Source of the DNA: SAR202 cluster bacterium
Lineage (GTDB): Bacteria; Chloroflexota; Dehalococcoidia; Lucifugimonadales; UBA826
Reading direction: 5' to 3'
Length of the DNA: 50,585 nt
Assembly: GCA_008373095.1 (NCBI GenBank)
Contig: RQOP01000034.1
Coordinates: 1 to 50,585, forward strand
Positions 8,311 through 16,802 of this stretch are shown in pieces. Both the position numbers and the translations under genes were made by a program. Numbering within the stretch: the first letter of the stretch is position 1; the number at the start of each line of letters is the position of its first letter. Under the pieces are notes generated by a model. It saw only the letters and a program-made list of their open reading frames with translations, did not search any database and was not told the origin of the DNA.

Positions 8311-8326
8311 ATAGAAATTTCTATAT
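8309..8326. promoter_or_regulatory. 18-bp perfect palindrome over the start of the Ddn-like gene
   Basis: ATATAGAAATTTCTATAT reads the same on both strands. It spans the first two bases of the start codon and the site where an SD should be, between the M42 stop and the Ddn-like gene. It could be an operator or an mRNA hairpin with stem AUAUAG/CUAUAU that controls initiation. The AT richness makes chance occurrence less remote. Confidence 0.4.
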
Positions 8327-8331
8327 TTAGC

Positions 8332-9414
8332 TTAATCAAAGCTTTTCAAACCTTCTACGACAGAAGGGTCAAGTTTCAATATGCATGCTTCAACCAGTTT
8401 TATCGCACTTTCTACGTCCTTCAGGTTGATAAGAGAATTATGGCTGTGTAGGTATCTTGTCGGTACTGTTATGTTTATTACAGGAGTTCCTTGAAAGGCT
8501 TTTTGCATTTCTGCACCGTCTTGTCCGTAGCCACTTAGGACGTTGAACTGTAACGGAAGATCAATTTTGTTTGCAGTTTCTATGACAAAGTCACGAAGAT
8601 TTAAATTGGGAAGCATTGACGAATCGTGTAGAAATATTGCGGGTCCAGCCCCGAGTTTTTCCTGAGCTTCGTATTGAGAAATACTAGGGTAGTCGCCCGC
8701 CACGCCAGATTCCAAATTTAGTCCTATGTCAGGATGAACAGCATAGCTACTTGTGTGTGCGCCCCGAAGACCAATTTCTTCTTGCACAGTAGCCACAGCG
8801 TAAACACTGAAAGGCAGATCCTTGTCCTTTATTGAATCCATAACTCCTATCATTACTGCCAGTCCGGCCCTATCGTCCCAGGCTTTGCCTAAAATAAAAT
8901 CGCTTTCATTTAATTTCTCTGCTTTAACGAAAGGAGCTATTGGGTCGCCAGGTTTTATCCCCAATCTATCTTCAGCGTCGGATTTGTCCTTAGCCCCGAC
9001 ATCTATAAAGAGACTCTCTCCCTTAAAAATCTTTCCTCTTTCATCAGCAGACATCACGTGAGGTGTTTTGATTCCTGTTACCCCAAGAACAATTCCTTTC
9101 GAGGTCATTATTTCCCACCTTTGGCCAATTAAGGCCTGGTCCAGCCATCCCCCTAGATTCTGGAATTTTATAAAGCCATCCGAGGTGACATATCGGACCA
9201 ATAACCCAACTTCATCCATATGAGCTGAAAGCATTATTTTAGGAGAATTAGAAGGGCCATTTTTCAAGCTAATGAGTGATCCCACACCATCTGTTTCTAT
9301 GGAATCGACATATGGGACCAACGCTTTACGTACTATTTGGCGAACTTCACTCTCGAATCCAGAGGGTCCTCGAGCATTTGAGAGTTTTAGTAGTAGTGAT
9401 TCTATATCGAGCAT
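8332..9414 (-). CDS. M42-family metallopeptidase (aminopeptidase)
   Basis: Dinuclear zinc aminopeptidase of the M42 family (glutamyl/tetrahedral aminopeptidase, formerly called endoglucanase M), 360 residues. Metal and catalytic motifs are SAHMDEVG, GKAWDDRAG, VATVQEEIGLRGAHTS, and LNLESGVAGD, with the C-terminal HSHNSLINL. GAGGA lies five bases before the ATG. No signal peptide, so it acts on cytoplasmic peptides. It heads a two-gene unit with the Ddn-like reductase, and its promoter lies in the 179-bp divergent gap shared with the flavoenzyme at 9594. Confidence 0.94.
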   Translation of the reverse strand: MLDIESLLLKLSNARGPSGFESEVRQIVRKALVPYVDSIETDGVGSLISLKNGPSNSPKIMLSAHMDEVGLLVRYVTSDGFIKFQNLGGWLDQALIGQRWEIMTSKGIVLGVTGIKTPHVMSADERGKIFKGESLFIDVGAKDKSDAEDRLGIKPGDPIAPFVKAEKLNESDFILGKAWDDRAGLAVMIGVMDSIKDKDLPFSVYAVATVQEEIGLRGAHTSSYAVHPDIGLNLESGVAGDYPSISQYEAQEKLGAGPAIFLHDSSMLPNLNLRDFVIETANKIDLPLQFNVLSGYGQDGAEMQKAFQGTPVINITVPTRYLHSHNSLINLKDVESAIKLVEACILKLDPSVVEGLKSFD

Positions 9415-9593
9415 AGTATTCCTCGGAGTAACCAGAATTTTAAGTTAGTAGATTTTTGACAGATAAGTATAGTTAAATATTCTCCTAAGGTACTACATTG
9501 GTAACAGGTTCTGGTATCTTCATAGCTAAATTGCTTATCATTAAGTGTGCTAGGTGAGTATTCGGTGGGTTTTGAATTTGATTTAGAGGTTTT

Positions 9594-10766
9594 ATGGTTG
9601 ATATAGAAGGCGCTTCACTGTCAAATAAAAATGTTTCTTTCCTGGACATTGCCAGGGGATTTGTGCCGAAAATTTTGAAAGCTTCTCGAGTAATAACGGA
9701 AGGCAGGGAAATACCTCCGAGTCTCGCATCTGAAATGGCAGAAGAAGGGCTTTTCAGGCTCTATATCCCAGAATCTATTGGCGGGCACGAGATAGATTAT
9801 ATTGATTTTCTGGACCTTGTTGCGGTTATTGCAGAGGCAGACGGGAGCGTTGGGTGGTGTTTCAATCAGAATAACGTTCTATCCACCCTTTCTGCGTTTA
9901 TGCCGGAGCAATTGGCTAGGGAAATATGGTCTGATCCGACGGTCATTTTATCTAATGGTCCTCCTATTTCTCCAAAGGCTGTACCTGTGGAAGACGGATA
10001 TATATTAAATGGAAGGTGGAATTTCAGTTCCGGATCTCGCCATGCAAAGTGGGTTGTTGCTTTGGCACCTGTTGAGGGGAGAGTTATGGAGGGGGCTCAA
10101 TCACCAGAGATGCGTAACATGATGATTCCCAAAGAACAGGTGGAATTTATTGATACTTGGGAAGTGAACGGGTTAAGAGGAACTGGCAGTTTTAGTTTTA
10201 TTGTTGAAGATTTATTTATCCCAGAAGCTCATTCTTTTGTTGAAGGAATGCCTCCGAGAGAAAAAGGGCCCATCTATGTGATTCCGAAGAGCCTTTTGTT
10301 TTGCTCTGGGTTTGCCACCACCGCATTAGGTGTCGCTAGAGGGGCTTTGAATGCTGTCATTGAGTTATCATCTGCCAAAACTCCACAAGAGCAGGACTTG
10401 CTAATGAAGCAACCGTTTACACAAAGAGAAATTGGACAAGCCGAGGCTATATGGAGATCTGCTAACTCGTATCTACGGGACAGTGCTGAATCTGTTTGGG
10501 AAAGTGCGGTGAAAGATAGAGTGATTCCTGTAGAGAGTAGAATAAATTTGAGACTTGCGAGTACTCACGCCATTAGAGAGTCGGTAAAAGTGGCAGATAT
10601 GGCATACTCCCTTAGTGGGGCAACTGCTATTTTCGAAACCAGTCCAATACAAAGGCGTATGCAGGACGTCAGGGTAATAGCGCAACAGATTCAGGGTAGA
10701 ATGGCCCACTATGACACGGCGGGGCAATATTTTCTCGGGATGGACCCGCAAAGTAGATTGTTTTAG
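9594..10766 (+). CDS. Acyl-CoA dehydrogenase-fold flavin enzyme (HsaA/DszC-like monooxygenase type)
   Basis: A 390-residue flavoprotein with the acyl-CoA dehydrogenase fold. The N-terminal helices carry the IPESIGGHEIDYIDFLDLVA block, the beta domain has NGRWNFSSGSRHAKWVVALAP and GLRGTGSFSFIVEDLFIPE, and the C-terminal helices have RESVKVADMAYSLSGATAIF with RRMQDVRVIAQQIQGR. The GSGSRHA/GTGS pattern and the missing acyl-CoA catalytic Glu signature resemble two-component monooxygenases such as HsaA or DszC more than true dehydrogenases, so hydroxylation of a ring or sulfur compound is inferred. AGAGG precedes the ATG by four bases. It is alone on the plus strand and ends six bases from the FIST gene stop. 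Confidence 0.82.
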   Translation: MVDIEGASLSNKNVSFLDIARGFVPKILKASRVITEGREIPPSLASEMAEEGLFRLYIPESIGGHEIDYIDFLDLVAVIAEADGSVGWCFNQNNVLSTLSAFMPEQLAREIWSDPTVILSNGPPISPKAVPVEDGYILNGRWNFSSGSRHAKWVVALAPVEGRVMEGAQSPEMRNMMIPKEQVEFIDTWEVNGLRGTGSFSFIVEDLFIPEAHSFVEGMPPREKGPIYVIPKSLLFCSGFATTALGVARGALNAVIELSSAKTPQEQDLLMKQPFTQREIGQAEAIWRSANSYLRDSAESVWESAVKDRVIPVESRINLRLASTHAIRESVKVADMAYSLSGATAIFETSPIQRRMQDVRVIAQQIQGRMAHYDTAGQYFLGMDPQSRLF

Positions 10767-10772
10767 TTCTTT

Positions 10773-11957
10773 CTATAGCAGGTTCTTTGGTTTTATTATT
10801 CCGAATGAGCTTGTGTATCCGTGGACGTAGGTAGATTCACCCACTGGACCAACTTCTCCATTGCAGAAAAAACCTGTTAACGGTATTTCACCAACAATCT
10901 CTTTAAACATATCTGTGTCGTGATTGGCTTCGCCGTAAAGGTATGAACCTCTTCCAAGGCATGAAAACAAAAGAGCTCCAAATTGATCATGTTCAGAATC
11001 GTCACTGTTATAACTTTCTAGCATTATTTTCAGATTTTCTGAGGAAGTATTTGAGTCTCTTAGGTGGAATTGTACTAATTGGCCTTCTCTTAGCATCTCT
11101 CCTATAGCTAATTTTCCTTCATCGGGGTTGGCACCGACTATGTTACGGATCAAAAAATCTTTCGTGGTAGGAGTGTCAATAAAAGGATCGGTGACTGTGC
11201 CTAAGAACAATGAATTTTGGAATAGTTGTTGATCAGGTTCAGAAAGTTGATTATATATCTCCGACAAAACTGTAAAGGGGCTTTTGTCATCTAGGCTGGT
11301 CAGTATATTTCGTTCGCATTCGGTGATTCTCATAAGGCTGCCGATTGGCTTGCAACCTTGGGCAACTATGGTGTCTATTTCCACGTTGCCATTTAATGCT
11401 ATACCTGCCACGCCGCGGTCTGTTGTACCGTTCAAATATATAGCGTTACTTCCCGGTTGTGATCCCCCACTAGCTATACCACCGATAATTGTGGAGTCTG
11501 GAAAAGCGTAGTCCATTCCTTTGATAAGGCTCTGTATTTCAACTGTGAAAGGATCTGCAAGAATAATAAATTTGGGTTCTGAGTCTCTTTTCACCTTAAC
11601 CAGAGATTCCCATTTTTCAGGTGGTTGATCACCATCTGGCAATTCGCTACCAGTAATGTGAAATGGGGTAATTGAAACATCAGGCATTATTGCAGCCGTC
11701 AGGGCTATCCCTGGCCTATTTTCAACCTCAATTCCTTCACCTATCACACCGTTACCAGAACAGCCTATCAGCGTAGTCTCGGGGAAATATTCTGAAACTA
11801 ATTCCGGTAAATCTTGGTAGAAGGCTTGAAAATCTGGAGACACAAAAGCTATGAGAAGGTGAGGCTGAACCTTTAGATCTGCTTCGATCGCAGCTAGGCA
11901 TTCCCTGGCGCCACTTTCAAAATCTGATGACTCTGATATTTTTGAGGACCAATCCAT
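10773..11957 (-). CDS. FIST-domain sensory protein
   Basis: A 394-residue protein with FIST_N (about residues 30-225: LIAFVSPDFQAFYQDLPELV, IGCSGNGVIG, DSTIIGGIASGG) and FIST_C (about 230-375, closing with LTGFFCNGEVGPVG and HGYTSSFGIIKP). FIST domains are proposed small-ligand sensors that are usually fused to signalling domains. Here they stand alone, with no membrane helix. It is the last of ten co-directional genes, eight bases after the HpcH aldolase, so it may sense a metabolite of that pathway. That role is inference. Confidence 0.88.
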   Translation of the reverse strand: MDWSSKISESSDFESGARECLAAIEADLKVQPHLLIAFVSPDFQAFYQDLPELVSEYFPETTLIGCSGNGVIGEGIEVENRPGIALTAAIMPDVSITPFHITGSELPDGDQPPEKWESLVKVKRDSEPKFIILADPFTVEIQSLIKGMDYAFPDSTIIGGIASGGSQPGSNAIYLNGTTDRGVAGIALNGNVEIDTIVAQGCKPIGSLMRITECERNILTSLDDKSPFTVLSEIYNQLSEPDQQLFQNSLFLGTVTDPFIDTPTTKDFLIRNIVGANPDEGKLAIGEMLREGQLVQFHLRDSNTSSENLKIMLESYNSDDSEHDQFGALLFSCLGRGSYLYGEANHDTDMFKEIVGEIPLTGFFCNGEVGPVGESTYVHGYTSSFGIIKPKNLL

Positions 11958-11965
11958 ATTTATAT

Positions 11966-12691
11966 TTAGTAGCCTCTGATTCCGCTACCACCTTCCAGCA
12001 TTTCTCTAACTGAGTCTCTAACTGCTATTGTCGCGTCTACTGAAACCATGATGTCTTCGTTTCGATACTTGCCTGCTGCGTGTATTTTTTCGGTACCCTC
12101 GTCGGTAACCTTGATGCAGTCAGGATGATCAGGTTCTCCGGGGAATCCCATGGACTGAGCGAGGTCATTGGGTCCGCCAGCGAAAACATTTATCCCATCT
12201 ACTTTCAATATTTCGTCAAGATTATTATAGGCTTTGATGTCTTCTATTTGAGGCATGAGTAAAAGATCATCATTTGTATCCTGCATCATTTTCTTTAGGT
12301 CATCAACAAGACCGAATCTTTGAACTCTTTTGCTTGTATAGCTCCTATGGCCTTGTGGGGCGAAATAGCAGCAATCTATCATAGCTTCTGCTTCTTCTCT
12401 CGTATTTACGAACGGAATAGTTATAGCTTTGATGCCTCGGTCAATATAGTTCAAAATATTGCTCGGTATCTGGTCTGGAACACGCATGGTGGGTGTGACT
12501 CCCCATCCATCGCACATCCTGGCAAATCTATCTATTGTTTCCGGAGTGACCGGAGCGTGTTGGCCATCATAATTTACAAAATCTAGACCCATAGCTCCGG
12601 CTAATTCAACCATTTCATCAGCATAAAAGCTCAACGAGATACCATAGGATTTTTTGCCTTCTTGCATGTTGGAAATAATTTTGTTTGCCAT
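11966..12691 (-). CDS. HpcH/HpaI-family aldolase
   Basis: Class II metal-dependent aldolase of the HpcH/HpaI/citrate-lyase superfamily, 241 residues. The barrel motifs are GLDFVNYDGQHAPVTPETID, TPTMRVPDQIPSNILNYIDRG, MPQIEDIKAYNNLDEIL, and INVFAGGPNDLAQSMGFPGE. AAGGAG lies nine bases before the ATG. Members cleave or form 2-oxo-4-hydroxy acids with pyruvate as one product. A homologue of the same family is at 21051-21815 in another LLM-containing operon. Usual family members are about 250-260 residues, so the protein is full length. The exact substrate is unknown. Confidence 0.9.
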   Translation of the reverse strand: MANKIISNMQEGKKSYGISLSFYADEMVELAGAMGLDFVNYDGQHAPVTPETIDRFARMCDGWGVTPTMRVPDQIPSNILNYIDRGIKAITIPFVNTREEAEAMIDCCYFAPQGHRSYTSKRVQRFGLVDDLKKMMQDTNDDLLLMPQIEDIKAYNNLDEILKVDGINVFAGGPNDLAQSMGFPGEPDHPDCIKVTDEGTEKIHAAGKYRNEDIMVSVDATIAVRDSVREMLEGGSGIRGY

Positions 12692-12737
12692 TTCTATTCA
12701 CTCCTTCTTTTTGGGGATTGTACTTGGATTGTTCCGA

Positions 12738-13082
12738 TTACGCTTTTTTATCGCCATGCCGATATGGTCTGGTTTGGTTGTAAGATAGTTTAGTGGTTAA
12801 CGATTCTTCTAAGTCCAATTCAAACTCGCCGCATAAATCAGCTATTCGGATAATGACGTCTGCCAATTCCACTGTAAACCCTTCCGGTTTTCCTCTTTCA
12901 TCTAACCAGTTTTCACCAATGGAATCTTTACCCTTGACTCGATAGACTTCGAGTGCTTCACTGACTTCACTGTGTATAAGTGCTAGAAGCTCACCCACAT
13001 TTCGGTCAGGATCATCCCACCAGCCTTTGGATTTTGCAGTTTGATGGGATTCTTTTATGAGATTTTCAATTGTCATAGACAT
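12738..13082 (-). CDS. MazG-like nucleotide pyrophosphohydrolase
   Basis: All-alpha NTP pyrophosphohydrolase of the MazG-like type, 114 residues with one domain. Metal-binding acidic pairs are seen in LIHSEVSEALEVYR (ExxE) and VELADVIIRIADLC (ExxD). The ATGs at residues 1 and 3 are both possible starts. It lies in the ten-gene run between an LLM enzyme (20 bp) and the HpcH aldolase (46 bp). House-cleaning of damaged nucleotides would fit an oxidative-stress operon led by a peroxiredoxin, but that link is inference from position. Confidence 0.88.
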   Translation of the reverse strand: MSMTIENLIKESHQTAKSKGWWDDPDRNVGELLALIHSEVSEALEVYRVKGKDSIGENWLDERGKPEGFTVELADVIIRIADLCGEFELDLEESLTTKLSYNQTRPYRHGDKKA

Positions 13083-13102
13083 TTTTCATGCCTCCAATCC
13101 AA

Positions 13103-14104
13103 CTAGTTTATGAAAGGAGCCAGAGATTGAATGGTTGCTTGATAGGCTTCCTTTGTGTCTTCATTTAAGACTAATCTTATTTCGTCCACCCCCGCATCAA
13201 AAAAGTTTTTCATTTGTGCTGCACATTCTTCAGGCGTACCGATTATTGTGGTGGCATCAACCATTTCGTCAGTAACAAGGCTGGCGGCTTTTCCCCTTTC
13301 TTTGTCCAGATAGGCTTTCCTGACCATATCAGCCTCTTCTCCAAAACCTATTCGATGCATGTATTGATGATAGAACACCCCCATACCTCCAATATAGAAA
13401 GATATGTGAGGACGCTCCCTGTCTCTCGCAAGTTTTGGGTCATCTGTGACATATACTGAAACTTGAGGTGAAATGGTGATGTCCTCAAGGCTTCTACCCA
13501 CAGATTCTGCTCCTTCTCTGAGCTGAGATACTGCGGCCTCCATTCTTGAAGGTGCTAGGAATATAGGCAACCATCCGTCGGCTATTTCTCCCGTCATCTT
13601 AAGACTAGGTGGACTTAAAGAGGCTATGTATATTGGGAGGTCAGGTCTATGGGGAGTGAAGCGTAGTCTAAACCTGTTTATTTCAAAAAATTCTCCCGAA
13701 TGATCTAATCTTTCACCATTCATGGCTTTTCGTAGTATGTCAACATACTCTCTTATTCTGGTGATGGGTTTTGAAAACTTTTCGCCATGTAGGTCTTCAA
13801 TTACCAATTTACCACTCGCTCCTAATCCTAAAAAGAATCTTCCCTTCGACATAACATCCATGTTTAGTGCTGTCATAGCTAGATTTGCAGGTGACCTCGC
13901 AAATACTGGAACAATGCTTGTGCCGATTTTGATTCGTTCGGTAACAGCCGCTATTTGGGCTAATGAAGTGAAGGCGTCTTCCCCCCAGGATTCTCCCATC
14001 GTGACACAGCTATACCCTAAGTCGTCAGCCATAATTGCCAATTCCTTAGTTTCGTCCCAGGACCCCCCTGGAGCTCTAAGACCCATTATTCCTACATCAC
14101 CCAT
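13103..14104 (-). CDS. LLM-class flavin/F420-dependent oxidoreductase (Mer-like)
   Basis: Luciferase-like TIM-barrel enzyme, 333 residues, closest in pattern to F420-dependent methylenetetrahydromethanopterin-reductase-like proteins. Typical blocks are LAIMADDLGYSCVTMGESWG, TSIVPVFARSPANLAMTALN, MSKGRFFLGLGASG, and LPIYIASLSPPSLKMTGEIA, with GTPEECAAQM near the C-terminus. GAGGAG lies six bases before the ATG. It is the third LLM gene of the ten-gene run and follows the LLM at 14144 by 39 bp. The substrate is not predictable. The F420 preference is inferred from family likeness. Confidence 0.9.
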   Translation of the reverse strand: MGDVGIMGLRAPGGSWDETKELAIMADDLGYSCVTMGESWGEDAFTSLAQIAAVTERIKIGTSIVPVFARSPANLAMTALNMDVMSKGRFFLGLGASGKLVIEDLHGEKFSKPITRIREYVDILRKAMNGERLDHSGEFFEINRFRLRFTPHRPDLPIYIASLSPPSLKMTGEIADGWLPIFLAPSRMEAAVSQLREGAESVGRSLEDITISPQVSVYVTDDPKLARDRERPHISFYIGGMGVFYHQYMHRIGFGEEADMVRKAYLDKERGKAASLVTDEMVDATTIIGTPEECAAQMKNFFDAGVDEIRLVLNEDTKEAYQATIQSLAPFIN

Positions 14105-14143
14105 TTCTTACTCCTCTTTTTTGATATGACTTTATTCTATCTA

Positions 14144-15190
14144 TTAATTCGACCCGATGAATTCGGTTCCAACAATTTCCATAGTATTGATAGCTTCTTC
14201 GTGATTCAAATCACCCCATTGGAAAGAAATCAATAAGAAGTTGCAATCGCTGTTATTTTCGTATTTTTTTAAATAGTTGATGACTGAGTCAGCGGATCCT
14301 GCCACAACCTGCTCTTTTTCAATTGCCGTCTCAAAATCAATTGTCCAAGGAAGTATCCTTTTACCAATTTCACTTTCAATCATTATTTTAGGTCTGCGGC
14401 TTTCTCCGCCGGGGAGTGGTTTACGAAAATTCGACCTGTATATTTCAAAAGATTTCTCGGCCCTTTGTAAAGCGGATTTATCTGTTTTTCCTATAAAGAT
14501 TCGTTTGGAAACTCCTAATAGAGGATTTTGAAAGAAATGAAATCTTGATTTTTTTGTTTCGTACTCGGCACGGGTTTCTGAATAAATGGTATTGATCTTC
14601 GGTAGATCAGCTACTGTACCTTCTGTTATCAAATTTCCACCGATCTGACCCGCTTTAACAGGATTTCCAGCAACCCATATAGGTGGGTGTGGTTTTTGAA
14701 ATGGGCTCAGTTCCATCCATAGATCTTCAAATTGATAATGATTACCTGAGTAGTTTATAAATTCCTCGGTAAGGCCCTGCATCACGATCTCTACAGATTC
14801 ATTATAGATATCGTCAGAATCTAGCGGGTTTTGTCCCCACATTGCCAGTTCATCACCAACTGGTGCCCCTCTACCAAAGCCAACATCCAACCTACCTGAG
14901 GTTAAGTTATCTAGAGTGCAAATTTCTTCAATAATTCGAATTGGGTGATGAAGAGGGAGAACATATACTAAAGGGCATAATCGAATAGTTGATGTTACTG
15001 AGGCCAGAGCCCCAAGATAGGCTCCTTGAACGGGGGCGGCGGTCAACGGTGAGTGATGGTGTTCTGCAACATGGTAAGAATAAAACCCTAGAGTCTCAGC
15101 CTTTTTCACCATTGATATTCTCTGAGCGTACTGTACGGGAAGTGATAGGTGTTTAAGCCGTTCTACGTGATCAAATATACCTACTTTCAA
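14144..15190 (-). CDS. LLM-class flavin-dependent monooxygenase
   Basis: Luciferase-like monooxygenase, 348 residues. Blocks seen are GFYSYHVAEHHHSPLTAAPV, LCPLVYVLPLHHPIRIIEEI, LDNLTSGRLDVGFGRGAPVG, and HPPIWVAGNP. The start is TTG with AAGAG seven bases upstream. The HHHSP and LPLHHP motifs resemble bacterial luciferase alpha-like monooxygenases. It lies 19 bp after the Ddn-like reductase (15210), whose F420 chemistry may be related. FMNH2 or F420H2 are both possible cofactors. Confidence 0.9.
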   Translation of the reverse strand: MKVGIFDHVERLKHLSLPVQYAQRISMVKKAETLGFYSYHVAEHHHSPLTAAPVQGAYLGALASVTSTIRLCPLVYVLPLHHPIRIIEEICTLDNLTSGRLDVGFGRGAPVGDELAMWGQNPLDSDDIYNESVEIVMQGLTEEFINYSGNHYQFEDLWMELSPFQKPHPPIWVAGNPVKAGQIGGNLITEGTVADLPKINTIYSETRAEYETKKSRFHFFQNPLLGVSKRIFIGKTDKSALQRAEKSFEIYRSNFRKPLPGGESRRPKIMIESEIGKRILPWTIDFETAIEKEQVVAGSADSVINYLKKYENNSDCNFLLISFQWGDLNHEEAINTMEIVGTEFIGSN

Positions 15191-15209
15191 GAATTTACTC
15201 TTGATAGAC

Positions 15210-15647
15210 TTATGAAACTGGTTCGGCTAAGAAGACAGGTATTACACGATCAGTTTTCTGTTGGTATTCGTGATAAGGAGGGTATGCCTCTACTGCAATC
15301 TTCCAGAGTCTTTTCCTCTCACCTGAATCAGTGATTTCTCTTACTGTCATATCGTATATATCTGAGCCGTCCTGAATTTTGACGGATGGGTTGGCTTTGA
15401 GATTGAAGTACCACACCGGATGTTTTGGAGCACCTCCGGTTGAGGCTACCAATATGTAGTTGGAGCCATCAACTGCTCTCATAAGAGGAGTTTTTCTTAC
15501 AGCACCTGTTCTATTCCCTGTATTTGTGACGACTATGACAGGGAGCCCGGTCTCTCTAAGGGTGGTCCCTTCTTTCCCTCCGCTAGATTCATATAATTCA
15601 ACTTGTTCTCTAACCCAATCCCTAGGGCTCGGAATATATTCGGCCAT
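15210..15647 (-). CDS. Deazaflavin (F420)-dependent nitroreductase-family protein
   Basis: Ddn-family split barrel of 145 residues. Signature LPVIVVTNTGNRTGAVRKTP, then STGGAPKHPVWYFNLKANP and YQQKTDRVIPVFLAEP. AGAGGA precedes the ATG by about nine bases. It shares family and length with the gene at 7873-8310 but differs clearly in sequence, so the two are old paralogues. It sits between two LLM monooxygenases in the ten-gene run (43 bp from one, 19 bp from the other), which suggests a joint F420-linked reduction/oxidation route. Confidence 0.9.
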   Translation of the reverse strand: MAEYIPSPRDWVREQVELYESSGGKEGTTLRETGLPVIVVTNTGNRTGAVRKTPLMRAVDGSNYILVASTGGAPKHPVWYFNLKANPSVKIQDGSDIYDMTVREITDSGERKRLWKIAVEAYPPYHEYQQKTDRVIPVFLAEPVS

Positions 15648-15690
15648 TTTAGAAGATCCTCTTTTTTATCTGCTGGTGGAGCTGCTGGCT

Positions 15691-16791
15691 TTAAGCAATC
15701 GCAGACACCACATTTTCCTTATGATACTTTTTTACCTTTTCACGAAGCAATGGTATTAATTCTTTGCCCCAGTATATAGCGTCTTCGATAGGGTTGAATC
15801 CTCTAATTAAAATGGTAGTGCCGCCAATTTTGTAGTAGTTCAATAAAGAATCTGATACTTGATCGGCGGTCCCAACTAATGCCGTACTGTTTCCTGTCCC
15901 CCCCGTAGCAGCTGCAATTGGCATATACAATCGTTCGTCTTGTATGTCGCCTTGTTTGGCAAAGTACACTAGCCTTTTTGATCCAATAGACATGGTCCTG
16001 TCATTAAAGGGAGCATTTTTGCCTTGAACAGCTGCCAACGTGTCATAAGCCCTTTCCCAAGCTTCTGTTTCAGTATCAGCAACTATCGGTCGGGTAGAAA
16101 CAGAGAACCTCACCTCATTAGGGTCTCGCCCTGCATCCTTTACTCTTTTCTTAAAATCATCGATCTTTTTACTAACATCAATAAGAGGTTCCCCAAAAGT
16201 GGCGTAGACATCGCATTCTTTAGCTCCAATGTTCAAGGCTACTTCGGAAGACCCACCAAAATATACCGGTATTCTTGGTTGTTGATAGCAATCCACATCA
16301 CTAAAAGCCTGATTAAATTTGTAAAATTCACCAGAGAAATCAAAGGGTGAATCCTCACTCCAAATCCTTTTAATGATGTGCATAAATTCACCAGATCTTC
16401 TATATCTGTCTTCTTTGCTCAAAAAATCCCCATCTTTCTGTTGCTCAACCTCTGAACCCCCGCTTATTATATGGAGGGCGATCCGACCCTCGGTGAGTTG
16501 GTCGAAAGTGGCGGCCTTTCTCGCAAGCAGAGTGGGACTAACAAAGCCGGGTCTATGAGCGATTAAAAACCCCAAACTTTTGGTGTGGGCAGCTGCATGC
16601 ATGGCCACTATAAATCCGTCTGCTGCACTCGACCTATAGCCTACTAAAACTTTATCAAAGCCACTGTCTTCGTGAGCTTTTGCAAATCTAACTATGTGAT
16701 CCTTACTAACTCCAGTGCCGATAACAGAAACCTGGTTTTTACTGGAAGTTCCTTTCTCAGCCCCAATCATTCCTATGATTTCTACATTCAT
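15691..16791 (-). CDS. SsuD-like LLM-class monooxygenase
   Basis: Luciferase-like monooxygenase resembling FMNH2-dependent alkanesulfonate monooxygenase. Blocks include LVGYRSSAADGFIVAMHAAA, GFLIAHRPGFVSPTLLARKA, FDQLTEGRIALHIISGG, and IPVYFGGSSEVALNIGAKEC, which are characteristic SsuD-type segments. I chose the ATG at 16791 (366 residues), since AAAGGA lies about ten bases upstream and a longer frame to 16866 would run into the SDR gene. The sulfonate substrate is inferred from family and is uncertain, as no ABC sulfonate transporter is near. Confidence 0.9.
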   Translation of the reverse strand: MNVEIIGMIGAEKGTSSKNQVSVIGTGVSKDHIVRFAKAHEDSGFDKVLVGYRSSAADGFIVAMHAAAHTKSLGFLIAHRPGFVSPTLLARKAATFDQLTEGRIALHIISGGSEVEQQKDGDFLSKEDRYRRSGEFMHIIKRIWSEDSPFDFSGEFYKFNQAFSDVDCYQQPRIPVYFGGSSEVALNIGAKECDVYATFGEPLIDVSKKIDDFKKRVKDAGRDPNEVRFSVSTRPIVADTETEAWERAYDTLAAVQGKNAPFNDRTMSIGSKRLVYFAKQGDIQDERLYMPIAAATGGTGNSTALVGTADQVSDSLLNYYKIGGTTILIRGFNPIEDAIYWGKELIPLLREKVKKYHKENVVSAIA

Positions 16792-16802
16792 TTTGAATTC
16801 CT

